From an uncultured bacterium (GTDB lineage: Bacteria; Latescibacterota; UBA2968; UBA8231): a stretch of 40,183 nt of DNA. The stretch spans positions 1 to 40,183 of the forward strand of contig CALDFW010000015.1 of NCBI GenBank assembly GCA_937942165.1, written 5' to 3'. A model generated the notes under the pieces. That model was not told the origin of the DNA. It saw nothing but the letters and a program-made list of their open reading frames with translations, and ran no database searches. Shown here piece after piece: positions 9,125 to 19,363 of the stretch. The first letter of the stretch is position 1. Each line of letters opens with the position of its first letter. The translations under genes and the position numbers were made by a program.

Positions 9125-12100
9125 CTAAGCTGACAACGCCTCTCCCCGCGCTAGATCTTCTCCCTGCTGGCGATATTCCTGCCGCATGTCCTGGGGAATG
9201 GTACGCCAAACGAGAAAGCGCTTGCGCAGGACGTTTAGGAAACTCGTATTGAGACGCTTCCAGGAAGCTACATCACCGCTGACGCGCTCTAACTGCATTT
9301 CAATCTGGTAAATACCGGCGATATCTTCCGTGGGAAGCATGCGCAGTCGCACGCGTTGACTAACCCCCAAGTCGTATGGCGCCAGCCAAACTTTTAACTC
9401 AAGCGAATATACGGGATCCTCTCCCGCCCGTTCACAGATGAGATCCACGTTCTCCGTCATGAAGTCCCCGACCGAACCCTCTCCATACGAGGAAAAGACG
9501 CGATGGAGGTAGGCTCCACTCCCCAACGCATCATTCCGAGCAAGGGTAAAGGGGAAGTTAAAGGTCCAGAGATCTCCTTCGGGTTCCGGGAACTTCCAAC
9601 GGCGCGTAACGTCAGGCACGGACATAGAAGCCGCTTTACGAGCAGGATACAGAGTAGATATAACAACGGTCGCCATAACGATGAGAGTCGAAGTTATAGC
9701 AGAAAGCGAGGAGTAGTTTAAGAACATGCCCCCCAGCAAATCGTAGTGGGTCATAAGGAGGGTCGTGGTCTGACCCACCAAATAGCCTAATACCGCCCCC
9801 ATCACAGCAAAGACCATGCTTTCGGCGATAAAGAGCGATGAGATATGGCCGGGCGCTAGGCCCACCGAGCTATAAACGCCAATTTCTGCAGAGCGCTCAT
9901 ACACGGCCCCGAGCATTGTATTGAGCACAATAAGGGCTGCAATGAGCAGTGGAACAAATAGGTTGCTCATCCCCGAAAGCGAGGCTGAACCCATGGAGGT
10001 GAAGACTCGTACCTGTCCATCGACGCCGACAAAGAGCGGAACGGCAACGCGTGCCACAAAGTCTTCAACCTCTTCCAATAATCCTTCCCTACTGTCAAAA
10101 CGAGCAAGCGCGATAGAGCGCAGCGTGCCGCCTAAATCAATTACTTTCTGGTAGGGCAGCAAGACGACGTTACCTGCCAGCAGATGGGTAAAGGTCTCAA
10201 TAGCTGCCGTATCCATCAGGCGCGGGTCTAAATTCGCCATTTCCTGCATTTTTTGCGCTTCTGCCACCGTATCAACAGGCATGGGACTTTCGTTGTCGAG
10301 GTCGCGCATCTCATCTATTTTTTCCCCGTCTATCAACCCAACTACGCGATAGGCCTGCCCCATAATCGTCACTTTAGCCTGACCCACTTCATCAAGCCCG
10401 ATTCCAAGTATATCAGCCATAGCCGAGGGGAGAATGCAGACGTCGGTCTCTCCCTGCCTGAAAAATCGGCTCTGCGTCCCCACCAATAGGTCCCCTAACC
10501 CCATCAAGTCTCGTTCTTCTGGAACAACCCCCATCAGAGCAAAAGCGTAGCTACTCGCTTCGGCATCTCGGCGCTGCACGTCTATGTAGGCTCGTTCACC
10601 AATTAGATGGGTTGAAAGCCAGGACCGAGGCATTACCGTGGCGCGCTCACCAAAGGCACTTTCTGCATACTCCAACACGGAAAGCTGCATGCCCTTCCAG
10701 CCCCTATCGCGCAGCAAGGCACCCTCGTAAGCCGGGGCGTTGGGGCGCGGTATTTGGTAGTATTTAAGGTAGCTTTGAACGGATGTAAATGCCTGTACTG
10801 TAAATGTTAATAGGGTTAATGTAATAACTGTAAGTAAAGTGCGAGATTTGCGTTTTCGAAGGTTCGAAATTCCTAATGCGACTGCCGCAGCCGTAGCGCT
10901 GAGTCGTCCGATATCTGCTTCATGGACCCCTGAAGAAGCCCGCTTCCTCTGGCTGACTTCACGGGTAAAGCGACCCAATATCATCATCAATGCCACGCTG
11001 CCTATGGCAAAGATAACAAACGCCAAAAATATGATATAGGGAGAGGAAGAAAGCTTGAAGGCCGGGTGAATAAAGCGCATAATTAGGAATATCGCGACAA
11101 AAAATAGAGCCGCTCCCCCCATCTGCCGGCGGACATCTGCAAACCCAAAAAAGAGACGCTCGCAGCAAAAAGAAAACGGCAGCAGCAGGGCAAAGTAGAA
11201 GATTACGCCATATACGGTATCGTCAGCAGTTGCCTTTATGTCGGGATACCCTCGCCCCTCCAATCCCCAAGCTTCGCGTGTAGCCGCTTTGAAATCGCTG
11301 TAGCGCCGAGCTTCTAAATGTTGTTTTGCCTGGATAAGAGCAGTGCGGGCCTCCTCGTGTAGGCGCATAAATTTATCGTTACGCACTCCGTATTTTGCCA
11401 ACTGCTTGATGCGCGTATCGTCCAGTGTCCACATGTCTTTCGCTGCCGCGTAACTCGGCAATAGCACGGCCCGATCGTCTACTGAATACCCGTTCCCCAG
11501 CGCCCTTTTCAAGACCGCTTCGTCTATATCTTCCGGTTCTAAGGGAGTTTCCAACAAATCATCTGGGGCACCACTCAACAGATATCGCACGCCAAAAAGA
11601 CTGGTGCTCATTAATACCTTCACTCGGGTGCCCGGTTCTCCATACACAACCGAAGCGAGCGTGACTTTACCCTCCTCATTGCTTTGCCGTTCGACAAAGT
11701 CGGCTCCCCAGGACTGAGGCACCCCGTCGCGTTCATCTAACACTGTCATATGGTCCAATACGGACAAATAGCGCGAGTCTACCGTTTCAAAAAGACTCAG
11801 AGCTTTGCACTTAAACAGCACCTGTAGCATTTCATTTTCCCACCATCCCCAAGGATGAGCCATGGGGTATGTCTCATCTCCTTCTTGTCCCATATCTGGC
11901 GCTGAAACAATCTCACCTTGTCCGTCAATCTCATACGCTTTAATCGTGTTCTCGTAGCGATTACGCATCACATTAAAGCGGAACCGCCCCTCGCGATCGG
12001 CCTTCTGCACCATCAGCGTGCGCACACCGCCTACAGAATTTGGGCCCTGCTGTTGATACGTAACTAAGGCCCCTCCGACCGGTGATTTTGGTACGGCAAA

Positions 12101-13726
12101 GTTTATGTCGCGATCAAACCAATAGATTGAACCCGCTAGGCTATGACCGTAATCTTCAAGCTGTAGCTTGGTGGGTCGGAGCAAGTCGGCGTCGCGCCCA
12201 GCCCAGGCTAGCATGGCGGCCAGCGTGCGTATCTGACGGGTCAGGTTCCCCATATTCATGGAATCGGGTAGGTCTACCGGCGTATCAATCGCTTTTCGCC
12301 CATCGTTAGCCGTAGCAATAGCCAATGCCTTCTGCCCAACAAACGAAGCCGCTTCGCTGGCAAAGGCCAGCGGTATAGGCATAAAGTTCTTCCAAGTCCG
12401 CTTTGCGGGGGCGATACCCTCGTAGTGCCTAGTCGAATCAGAGAAGATCTCTTCAACCGCTAGGGATAGCCGTTTGGAGTAGGGAGTCAGCATGTATTTT
12501 ACGTAGCTATCCGTCTGCCACTCCGGATTGTAAAAGGTCCCCATACCAAAGGTGACGCTTCGCTGACCGTGGCTCGAAAGATCAAGAGATAACATTAGGT
12601 CAAAATCAATGCGATCCTCTTCCGACATCCGCTCTCTGAAATACTCGCTTCCCCTGCTGTGACGATAGAGGAAATCATTGATGCCCTCTAAGCCCTGAAA
12701 ATGACCTGAAGTAGCTAAAAACAGCACGGAATAGTTTGGGCGATATGCCCTAAGCGTTTCAATGAGCTTTAGTAGCGCTACGATACCCGACGCGTTTTCA
12801 GCTCCCGGTGCACGCGCTGGAACAACGGACATCGCATCGTAATATGCTTGAATGACAATGACCTGCTCCTTCCATGGCTGCCGATTTTCACGGCTCGTAG
12901 AAGGCATCAACGCATCCGTGCCGGGAAGCCACCCGTACACGTTTTGAGCGCTCACGGACTCCCAGTCCATTTTCGAATCCAGATGGACCTGGACTTCACC
13001 CTTTTCTAAGGAAGAGCGAAGGGCTTGCGCATCGTAGTCTTCGATCCAAAAACGGGGCACATCGACGGAAACTTTCAAAAACTTATCGGCTGCCTGCTCA
13101 CGGTTGACGCCCCCGTTATCAAAAAAGAGAACCGCTCGCGCGCCCAGGGTCGCCAAGTTTAAAAAGTTCTGTCCCCCGTCAAAATCCAGCAAAACAATGG
13201 CCCCATCTAAGGGCTTTCCTTCAACCTCCTTAAGGGTTCCTTTGCCCCCGTATACCAAGGGACCTCTGATGCCGCCATCGGGAAGAGAAGAAGTCCGCAC
13301 TCCGTTGGGCCATAGTGCATAGACAGGCGTAACGGTGCCATCGGGCAACCGCAGATGTCCCCCCTTATCAATGGGTACAGACACGTCAAAGGACTCACTC
13401 TCTATATTCTCCAAACCCAGTTCGGAAAAGCGTTGCCGTAAATATTGATGCGCCTTTCGTTCACCGGGATAGCCCGTAACTCGAGATCCCATCCCAACGA
13501 TATGTTCGATCTCATCTCTGACGTCTTCCTCGGCAATACCTTCGACGAGTGATCGCAGCGAGGCCGCCTGCTCCTGATCAACGAGCCGTTCTGCCTGTGG
13601 CTTTGACGGAGCCCATCCCCAGAACGCATTAACGGCTTCATTTATGCGCTGAGGGTCCCCAGATCCGAGCACCAGTATCATACATAGAGCTAGGGAAATC
13701 CCCACCCAGTTGAGCAGTGTTTTCAT
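9125..13726 (-). CDS. M28-like peptidase domain fused to MacB/FtsX permease, probably non-catalytic
   Basis: This 1533-residue envelope protein begins with a signal or anchor segment (residues 1-22). Residues about 60-510 resemble an M28 zinc aminopeptidase with a PA-like insert (about 130-250). Residues about 535-620 look like a carboxypeptidase-regulatory beta domain. Membrane segments lie near 838-855, 870-890 and 895-918. A MacB-type periplasmic region follows a segment at 965-985, and a canonical FtsX block with three segments spans about 1255-1370. Metal ligands are altered: the HxD site reads YYD (295-297), the next Asp is Glu310, the Glu-Glu pair reads GH (341-342) and the final His position is Asp481, while Asp382 is kept. 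I infer a binding or sensing domain coupled to an ABC-type permease. No ATPase gene lies nearby. The ATG at 13726 has only a weak ribosome site. Confidence 0.82.
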   Translation of the reverse strand: MKTLLNWVGISLALCMILVLGSGDPQRINEAVNAFWGWAPSKPQAERLVDQEQAASLRSLVEGIAEEDVRDEIEHIVGMGSRVTGYPGERKAHQYLRQRFSELGLENIESESFDVSVPIDKGGHLRLPDGTVTPVYALWPNGVRTSSLPDGGIRGPLVYGGKGTLKEVEGKPLDGAIVLLDFDGGQNFLNLATLGARAVLFFDNGGVNREQAADKFLKVSVDVPRFWIEDYDAQALRSSLEKGEVQVHLDSKMDWESVSAQNVYGWLPGTDALMPSTSRENRQPWKEQVIVIQAYYDAMSVVPARAPGAENASGIVALLKLIETLRAYRPNYSVLFLATSGHFQGLEGINDFLYRHSRGSEYFRERMSEEDRIDFDLMLSLDLSSHGQRSVTFGMGTFYNPEWQTDSYVKYMLTPYSKRLSLAVEEIFSDSTRHYEGIAPAKRTWKNFMPIPLAFASEAASFVGQKALAIATANDGRKAIDTPVDLPDSMNMGNLTRQIRTLAAMLAWAGRDADLLRPTKLQLEDYGHSLAGSIYWFDRDINFAVPKSPVGGALVTYQQQGPNSVGGVRTLMVQKADREGRFRFNVMRNRYENTIKAYEIDGQGEIVSAPDMGQEGDETYPMAHPWGWWENEMLQVLFKCKALSLFETVDSRYLSVLDHMTVLDERDGVPQSWGADFVERQSNEEGKVTLASVVYGEPGTRVKVLMSTSLFGVRYLLSGAPDDLLETPLEPEDIDEAVLKRALGNGYSVDDRAVLLPSYAAAKDMWTLDDTRIKQLAKYGVRNDKFMRLHEEARTALIQAKQHLEARRYSDFKAATREAWGLEGRGYPDIKATADDTVYGVIFYFALLLPFSFCCERLFFGFADVRRQMGGAALFFVAIFLIMRFIHPAFKLSSSPYIIFLAFVIFAIGSVALMMILGRFTREVSQRKRASSGVHEADIGRLSATAAAVALGISNLRKRKSRTLLTVITLTLLTFTVQAFTSVQSYLKYYQIPRPNAPAYEGALLRDRGWKGMQLSVLEYAESAFGERATVMPRSWLSTHLIGERAYIDVQRRDAEASSYAFALMGVVPEERDLMGLGDLLVGTQSRFFRQGETDVCILPSAMADILGIGLDEVGQAKVTIMGQAYRVVGLIDGEKIDEMRDLDNESPMPVDTVAEAQKMQEMANLDPRLMDTAAIETFTHLLAGNVVLLPYQKVIDLGGTLRSIALARFDSREGLLEEVEDFVARVAVPLFVGVDGQVRVFTSMGSASLSGMSNLFVPLLIAALIVLNTMLGAVYERSAEIGVYSSVGLAPGHISSLFIAESMVFAVMGAVLGYLVGQTTTLLMTHYDLLGGMFLNYSSLSAITSTLIVMATVVISTLYPARKAASMSVPDVTRRWKFPEPEGDLWTFNFPFTLARNDALGSGAYLHRVFSSYGEGSVGDFMTENVDLICERAGEDPVYSLELKVWLAPYDLGVSQRVRLRMLPTEDIAGIYQIEMQLERVSGDVASWKRLNTSFLNVLRKRFLVWRTIPQDMRQEYRQQGEDLARGEALSA

Positions 13727-13777
13727 ACGCGTTTTCTTTCGAACTGATACGGATCTTTATCCCAAGACAGCATTCGA

Positions 13778-15682
13778 TTAACCGTGAAAATAAACGTGTC
13801 CATCTCCCATAAACCATATAATATCAACGCAGTAGGAAATCCCGACGCCGAGGAAGTACCCGGCTATTAAACCCATAAAGAAGGGACGAGCCGTTCGGTA
13901 GGCCCGCACTCCGCCGTATCGCATAATCGCGCTTTTACTCACCCACGCCAGAAATACAGAGAATGCGATATAGCGCGTCATCCACAGCGGGGCTACCGCG
14001 ATCCCAACGGGAGAAAGCGGCCACCAATGGAACCGATACTGACACAGAGCCAGCACGGAATAAACCACTCCACCGATGCCAAAATAGCTTAGTTTGTTCC
14101 AATCCGTAAGCCATGGATCGTTGAAATGACGGATTACGCCGTCAAATGCCATCCCTCCAGCCCCACCACCAGCGGTGAAATACCACGAACCAAAATTACC
14201 GGCTCCATACTTATAGCATAAAGAGAGCACAAAGTATATATTGGCGACGAACCCCAGCGCGACGGCCAACCCAAGAGCCCAAGCCATACCTCGGCGCAAC
14301 CGATAGACCTCTGCCAGACGAGCTCCGTGCGCTGCGGCCGGCATAAAAACCGACTGCACGTCCCCAAACCAAGCATAGGACAGGCCCAGCGCCACTAGGT
14401 TATTTCCCCCGACTCCTGTCCCCGTTATGGCCAAGGTGAAGGCCTGAGCCCCAACGGGCGTCGTTAAATAATAGATGCCCGCCTGCACAACGAGCCGAGT
14501 GATACCGTAATAGGCAACCAGAACGCCCGTTATAAACAAAAGAGCAATATTTAGGTCCATTCCGGATTTCCACAGCCATCCCACTACATAAAGCAAGGCC
14601 AATAGAAAACCGTATACTGCCGTCCGGTAGGATATCATTTCTTCCCGGTCATCTACCGTATCCTGCCCCATAAATACGCTTCTAAAAACGTCTATCAGAT
14701 GTCTGCGAGCCATCCACAAACTAATGGCAACCATAGCCACAAACCCACCCCATGCCTGCCAAGAGAGAGATTGCATGCCCCATACAAAAGCGTCCGGTCG
14801 AGTAACGTCATAGCCGATGCGGTTAGTGATTCCCTCTTGAACAACAGCGACCACATAAAACACGATGATGCTCAAAGAAACAGATGAACTGACCAAATAC
14901 ATAAAACCAATGACTGGGAAATAGAGCATCAACGTAATAGTTGGAAATTCACGACTAAGCTGAATCGTTATAGGATGATGAAAGTTTATTTGCGGGAAAC
15001 CAAGGTAGAAAAATCCGATGAGATTAAACAGAATCATCCCAAGAGGAAGGGCACACCCAGCCCAAAAGAGTTTTGAACGTAGTATGCTTTGTCCTTGGTC
15101 GTCTATAAGAAGGCGCGGCATTTCCATAAGAGGAAAAACAAGTCGTTCGTTTTCAGCCCACTGCCTTCGAAAAATAACGACCATACAGAAGCAAATAAAA
15201 TAAATGGCAAAAATGAGGCTCAGCCACCAAAAAAGGGGCCCAACCCACACTTCAAAGGGAATCCCCTGCCCGGATGGCAACCCCTCATAGAAATGGCGCA
15301 TCGCCTCTCCCTCAGGGCTAGGAACCAACCAATCGGGAAGGAAGGAATGGATATTGCCCTCCCAATCATTCTCAGGCGTTGCTCCGTAATAAGGGCTTGA
15401 AATAATAGCCAACAGGGTTCCAACAATAAAGGTGGGTATTCCCGTTGCGGCCAAACCCATACAGACGATAATCGCCCATTCGGGTGGTCGGATAGTAAGG
15501 GGGCTATTGAGGCGTTTAAGCAGAAGGTTAAGTAAAAAGAGCGCGATAAAACAAAAGCCAACGCTGGTTGGAAAATAAGACCAGGTGATTTCAGAGGAGC
15601 GCACCATCCAGATCGAATAGGGAGCCCCACATACTACCGCCAATACAACAAGGGCGCCCAGAATAATCGCCTTAAGGCTCAT
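13778..15682 (-). CDS. DUF6785/DUF6784 family polytopic membrane protein, second copy
   Basis: This 634-residue inner-membrane protein has about 12-14 hydrophobic segments. It is a close paralogue of the product of 6044-8035, alignable end to end: GAPYSIWMVRSSEITWS near residue 20, LPDWLVPSPEGEAM near residue 110, GITRLVVQAGIYYLTTP in the middle, and FFMGLIAGYFLGVGIS at the C-terminus. I start it at the ATG at 15682 (MSLKAI), where the homology begins. The same frame is open to 16105, but that extension lies inside the next gene and encodes nothing conserved. It lies 113 bases after another OPT-like gene and 51 bases before the M28-like/FtsX gene, so all three may be one operon. Probable transporter, substrate unknown. 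Confidence 0.86.
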   Translation of the reverse strand: MSLKAIILGALVVLAVVCGAPYSIWMVRSSEITWSYFPTSVGFCFIALFLLNLLLKRLNSPLTIRPPEWAIIVCMGLAATGIPTFIVGTLLAIISSPYYGATPENDWEGNIHSFLPDWLVPSPEGEAMRHFYEGLPSGQGIPFEVWVGPLFWWLSLIFAIYFICFCMVVIFRRQWAENERLVFPLMEMPRLLIDDQGQSILRSKLFWAGCALPLGMILFNLIGFFYLGFPQINFHHPITIQLSREFPTITLMLYFPVIGFMYLVSSSVSLSIIVFYVVAVVQEGITNRIGYDVTRPDAFVWGMQSLSWQAWGGFVAMVAISLWMARRHLIDVFRSVFMGQDTVDDREEMISYRTAVYGFLLALLYVVGWLWKSGMDLNIALLFITGVLVAYYGITRLVVQAGIYYLTTPVGAQAFTLAITGTGVGGNNLVALGLSYAWFGDVQSVFMPAAAHGARLAEVYRLRRGMAWALGLAVALGFVANIYFVLSLCYKYGAGNFGSWYFTAGGGAGGMAFDGVIRHFNDPWLTDWNKLSYFGIGGVVYSVLALCQYRFHWWPLSPVGIAVAPLWMTRYIAFSVFLAWVSKSAIMRYGGVRAYRTARPFFMGLIAGYFLGVGISYCVDIIWFMGDGHVYFHG

Positions 15683-15795
15683 AACAACCCGACCTGAAAA
15701 ACTTGTACAGTTAATCCATCGAGACTGAAAATGCGCCGTAGGTTTAAAGCGGGTATCATTATGCTGTGTGCTAGGTTTTCTTTTGCTCTCATAGA

Positions 15796-17784
15796 TTAGA
15801 AAACAACTTGTGAGACCGCTTTTGATATGAGAGCAATAGCAATCGAACTCATGCCAATTAACCCGACACCGCAAGAGTACCCCGCGAGCAATATAGGTGC
15901 GTAGGCGCCCCACCTGGCTTCCCCAAAGCGCTTTTCCAAATAAAAGCGCCCGAGCATTGCCCCTATAAAGTTGAGAATTACAAAATGGGGCCACTGTCCC
16001 AAACCAGCGACAAATCCATAAAAGATTGCCATGGGCGCCTGCAGGAAATGGAGTGCTCCATACAGTATGAGACTTGCTCCCAGTCCAATTCCGATATAAT
16101 CCCATCGAATAATCTGAGTCAGCAGATTAGCCCCCGCATCTGGCAGGGTCGATTTAGCCCAAAATGCCTGCATAGTTGCGTGAAATGGCCACAGTTTCTG
16201 AACGTAGGGATAGGCAGATGATGGAATAGGACCCAGTTTCCAGATTAACGACCAAAAGAGGAAGGAGCATACAAACATCACAGCGAGTGTTAGGGCCGTC
16301 ATTTTAACAAGAGATCCAAACCGAGTCTTGGTCAGTTCTAACTGCTTAAACGTCTGTGCCTCATATCCCCATTGAAAAATCGGGACGGGCGCAAACCATA
16401 TTCCCGCGCCTTCGTATCCGGATAGATAAAAGCTAGCCTCGCGCAAGTAGGGAAAAGAAACCCCCTGAGGACTGCCTGTCAGACCGATCATTCGCGCCCC
16501 TATATATGAGTAAATTGGGGTCCAAACAAAGCCAAAAAAAGCCGTTATCCACCAGGGAAAGGAAGGCACCAAATAATAAACCATCCCGACAAAAGCCAGC
16601 GTGCTCAAAGCCCAAATCCCGAGGGCATACACTATTTTTATATCACCGCGCTCTGGGCTTGGCCCGCCTGAACTTCTTTCGGGCCCTGCGTTTTGTTGGG
16701 CATTACGCAAAGCAATAAAAGCCGTGCCAAACCCAACCAGTGCAACTACGATGGCCCCACCAAGAGAGAAGCTAAGCCAGAAATCAAAGGAGTTCGCAAT
16801 CATCGTTGGGATCGCCGACATACCCGGCTCCCACGTGTGCAGTATGCCACTGGCATACAATATCGGATTCGCTATTAGGTTTACTGTGATGGAGGAGGCA
16901 AACACGCCGACGACAACCCAAAACGGTAAGACGAGTCCTATTAGAACGTGTATGAGATCCGTCGCTAATCCGACCACCGCTGCAGGAAGAACGGATTTCA
17001 TGGGAACGGTAAAATCGATAAATGGTATAGGCAGCACCGAAACGGTTTCCGTTAAGAATACCGAAGACAGCGTGGGCACCACAACATAGAAAAGCCCCCA
17101 AACAGCGCCGATAAACGTGCCGGTGCTGAATACGTGCCATCGCCAACCTTCCTTTTGCGACGACGTCTCTGCAAGTGCCGTCGCGCCCCCCGCCTGTACG
17201 TAGGCCATAGGATAGGGCAACCGTTCTATATCATGGGTAATTCGAAAGAGCGCGTAGCCCAAGGAAAGCGCATTAATGCGCTGGAGGACTACCGCCACAA
17301 GGAGAATGATAATCGGCTTAAGCCAAGCCGCATGTAAAAAGCTACGTTCCAATAGGGCTTCAGATCCGCGCGGCGGAACAACCCAAGTGGGAATATGTTC
17401 AGCGAGCCCGTCAGCCTGCGGCGATTGAATTAAGTATTGATCCCATATCAACACGCCAAAGGGACCACCGAAAAGGTCAGCCCCAGTACCGAGTTTACCC
17501 CCCATGAGAACGAGTCCACCTGCAACCCAATACAGGATAATTATTTCTTGAGTGCGCAGCCGTACAAAGGTTCGCTTGGCGATCTCAATAAAGAGTATGA
17601 GCGTAACCCACTCGGCCCCTCCCGCCATACTCTGACCGGTTACCAGCCCGAGGTAGATCGCACCAGGCAGCATAACAAAGCCTACAAAAAGAGCGGCCCA
17701 CAGAGTCTTCATATTGAAGCCCGGCTCGAAGGGTGCCTCTTCAGGCATTATCTCGAACCGTTCTTTTTCTTCTTCTTTAACCAC
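15796..17784 (-). CDS. OPT/DUF6785 superfamily polytopic membrane transporter
   Basis: This 662-residue inner-membrane protein has a short charged N-terminus and about 14 hydrophobic segments. It resembles bacterial oligopeptide-transporter-like (OPT) proteins, with the N-terminal helix MLPGAIYLGLVTGQSMAGGA, and carries a diverged version of the motif seen in its two neighbours (IPTWVVPPRGSEAL). It is therefore a distant third member of the same superfamily. The frame opens with GTG at 17784. The ATG at 17748 (MPEEAP), with GAG four bases upstream, is an equally good start and would remove 12 residues. It is transcribed just after the parvulin gene, with 73 bases between them. Substrate is unknown; peptides or sugar-derived compounds are guesses from the family. 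Confidence 0.82.
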   Translation of the reverse strand: MVKEEEKERFEIMPEEAPFEPGFNMKTLWAALFVGFVMLPGAIYLGLVTGQSMAGGAEWVTLILFIEIAKRTFVRLRTQEIIILYWVAGGLVLMGGKLGTGADLFGGPFGVLIWDQYLIQSPQADGLAEHIPTWVVPPRGSEALLERSFLHAAWLKPIIILLVAVVLQRINALSLGYALFRITHDIERLPYPMAYVQAGGATALAETSSQKEGWRWHVFSTGTFIGAVWGLFYVVVPTLSSVFLTETVSVLPIPFIDFTVPMKSVLPAAVVGLATDLIHVLIGLVLPFWVVVGVFASSITVNLIANPILYASGILHTWEPGMSAIPTMIANSFDFWLSFSLGGAIVVALVGFGTAFIALRNAQQNAGPERSSGGPSPERGDIKIVYALGIWALSTLAFVGMVYYLVPSFPWWITAFFGFVWTPIYSYIGARMIGLTGSPQGVSFPYLREASFYLSGYEGAGIWFAPVPIFQWGYEAQTFKQLELTKTRFGSLVKMTALTLAVMFVCSFLFWSLIWKLGPIPSSAYPYVQKLWPFHATMQAFWAKSTLPDAGANLLTQIIRWDYIGIGLGASLILYGALHFLQAPMAIFYGFVAGLGQWPHFVILNFIGAMLGRFYLEKRFGEARWGAYAPILLAGYSCGVGLIGMSSIAIALISKAVSQVVF

Positions 17785-17857
17785 CCTCAGGTCACTTTCA
17801 TTGACACGTTAAATATAGGCTTGGACGTGGCGCGAACCGCACACCGTAAAGCTACTT

Positions 17858-19363
17858 TTAGGGACCTTCGGCAGATAAAGCGCGTAAATGATCTTCAAAA
17901 ATTGTTATTTCGTCACCGCGCTGGGACCGGACCTGTGAAACCAACTCGTTGAATAAAGCCCGCTCTTTACTTTGGCGCACGTCACGCGAAACGGCAGAGC
18001 GAACTCTAGATTCTTCAAGGCTATAGTAGCCATCTTCAACGCGTTCGACCACTTCGAGCAAAGCGTATCCACCCTTGGCTTGAACAGGTCCCTGCAGCGT
18101 GCCAATAGGAACGTTCAACACGTAGTTCATCCAAGCTGTACCATACTGATTGGCCTGTAGAGCAAAAACCCTATAAACACCTTTTTTTCTTCCTTTTCGC
18201 AGCGTATGATCCCGTATCAGCTGTTCAAAATCTTCGCCCTTTTCGACGGATTCCTTAAATACTTCAGCCTCCTTCTGAGTGGCCACAAGCAGGTCGCGCA
18301 CTCGCGCATATCCCGGTATGCGAAAACGCTGCTTCGTCTGCCCATACCGAGTTTCTACCTCTTCATCAGATATAGAAATATCCGCTGTAGCTTCGCGCTT
18401 CAGGAGTGAAAGCAGAAGGTCTTCACCTCGCCATTTTTTCCACGCTAGGAACTCTTCTGATCCATCCACTCCGCGCTGGCGTGCGTTAGCGGTCATAAGC
18501 CGCTTAGGAAGTACTGTATTCTTTACTTCGGCGATGAGATTTTCGGAGTTAACACTTTCCCAGCGGGCAGATGCACCTCGAACGGAAGAAACAACTTCTG
18601 CTAGGGTAACTGCAGTGCCGCCATATGAATAAACGACCTGGGTCGAATCAGGCAGCGGCTTCTCCTCACCATTACGGTTAAAATCTATTAGATAAGCCAC
18701 TACACGATCAACACCGTCGGGATCAAACTTCAAATTAAGGGTTTTGTTTAAATGTTGAAGGTAAACACCCCGTAACAGCCTTCGCTTTTCCTTGCGAACA
18801 TACTGCACTAATTCACTCATCACTTCATCCTTACTCACCTCACGATACTCGGCGACATAGGACAAAACATATCCCTTAAGTAGCGGTATGGGTGAAGAAA
18901 GGCTGCCTGCAGGCATTTGAAAAACGCGCTGCACTATTTCTTCGGGACCGTCGTGCACGTTGTAAACAAACTGCTGCACGCCCCCCATGGGTATGTGCAT
19001 CAACCGGTCTACAGAATACAAACGGCCCGCCTCGTAAATGTCCAAGCCCGCCAGAATTTCACCTCTAACACGCAGAGCGGTTTCCTCATCAGGAAGAAAC
19101 AATTCCACACTAACAGCCTGGCGATTCCAATCTCCTGTGGAGTAGGCAGATTCAATTTCCTTAACAGTAGGCTCTGAACGACCTTCAACTTCGAGGTCAA
19201 ACATCATTTCAGAGAGTTTCTTCTCAATATCCCTCTCTATAGCTCGCTTAAAGTCGGGATCGTTTTCCAAACCGCGCCCCACGGCTTCCCCGATAAGCAG
19301 TTCGCGGTCAATTAGCACTTTGAGGTTTTCAAGGTGCACTTCGAAGCGAGCAGAATCACCCAC
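17858..19363 (-). CDS. Parvulin-type (PpiC/SurA-like) peptidyl-prolyl isomerase lipoprotein
   Basis: This is a periplasmic folding factor of the SurA/PpiC type. The second half has a recognisable parvulin domain (about residues 345-445): IPGYARVRDLLVA, then EKGEDFEQLI, then GTLQGPVQAKGGYALLEVVE. A more degenerate parvulin-like copy lies at about residues 80-175. The track start is a GTG at 19363, but the reading frame stays open upstream and encodes a helical N-terminal segment and a lipobox (see 19364-19541), so the mature protein is surely longer. Last gene of the ExbBD/barrel cluster, which fits a job in handling nascent outer-membrane proteins. The C-terminal half is clearer than the N-terminal half. 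Isomerase activity is not assured. Confidence 0.82.
   Translation of the reverse strand: MGDSARFEVHLENLKVLIDRELLIGEAVGRGLENDPDFKRAIERDIEKKLSEMMFDLEVEGRSEPTVKEIESAYSTGDWNRQAVSVELFLPDEETALRVRGEILAGLDIYEAGRLYSVDRLMHIPMGGVQQFVYNVHDGPEEIVQRVFQMPAGSLSSPIPLLKGYVLSYVAEYREVSKDEVMSELVQYVRKEKRRLLRGVYLQHLNKTLNLKFDPDGVDRVVAYLIDFNRNGEEKPLPDSTQVVYSYGGTAVTLAEVVSSVRGASARWESVNSENLIAEVKNTVLPKRLMTANARQRGVDGSEEFLAWKKWRGEDLLLSLLKREATADISISDEEVETRYGQTKQRFRIPGYARVRDLLVATQKEAEVFKESVEKGEDFEQLIRDHTLRKGRKKGVYRVFALQANQYGTAWMNYVLNVPIGTLQGPVQAKGGYALLEVVERVEDGYYSLEESRVRSAVSRDVRQSKERALFNELVSQVRSQRGDEITIFEDHLRALSAEGP

Noticed and set aside
15683-16105. N-terminal extension of the second DUF6785 gene (141 extra codons)
   Set aside because: It lies within the 3' end of the upstream OPT-like gene, and homology to the other DUF6785 copy begins exactly at the ATG at 15682.
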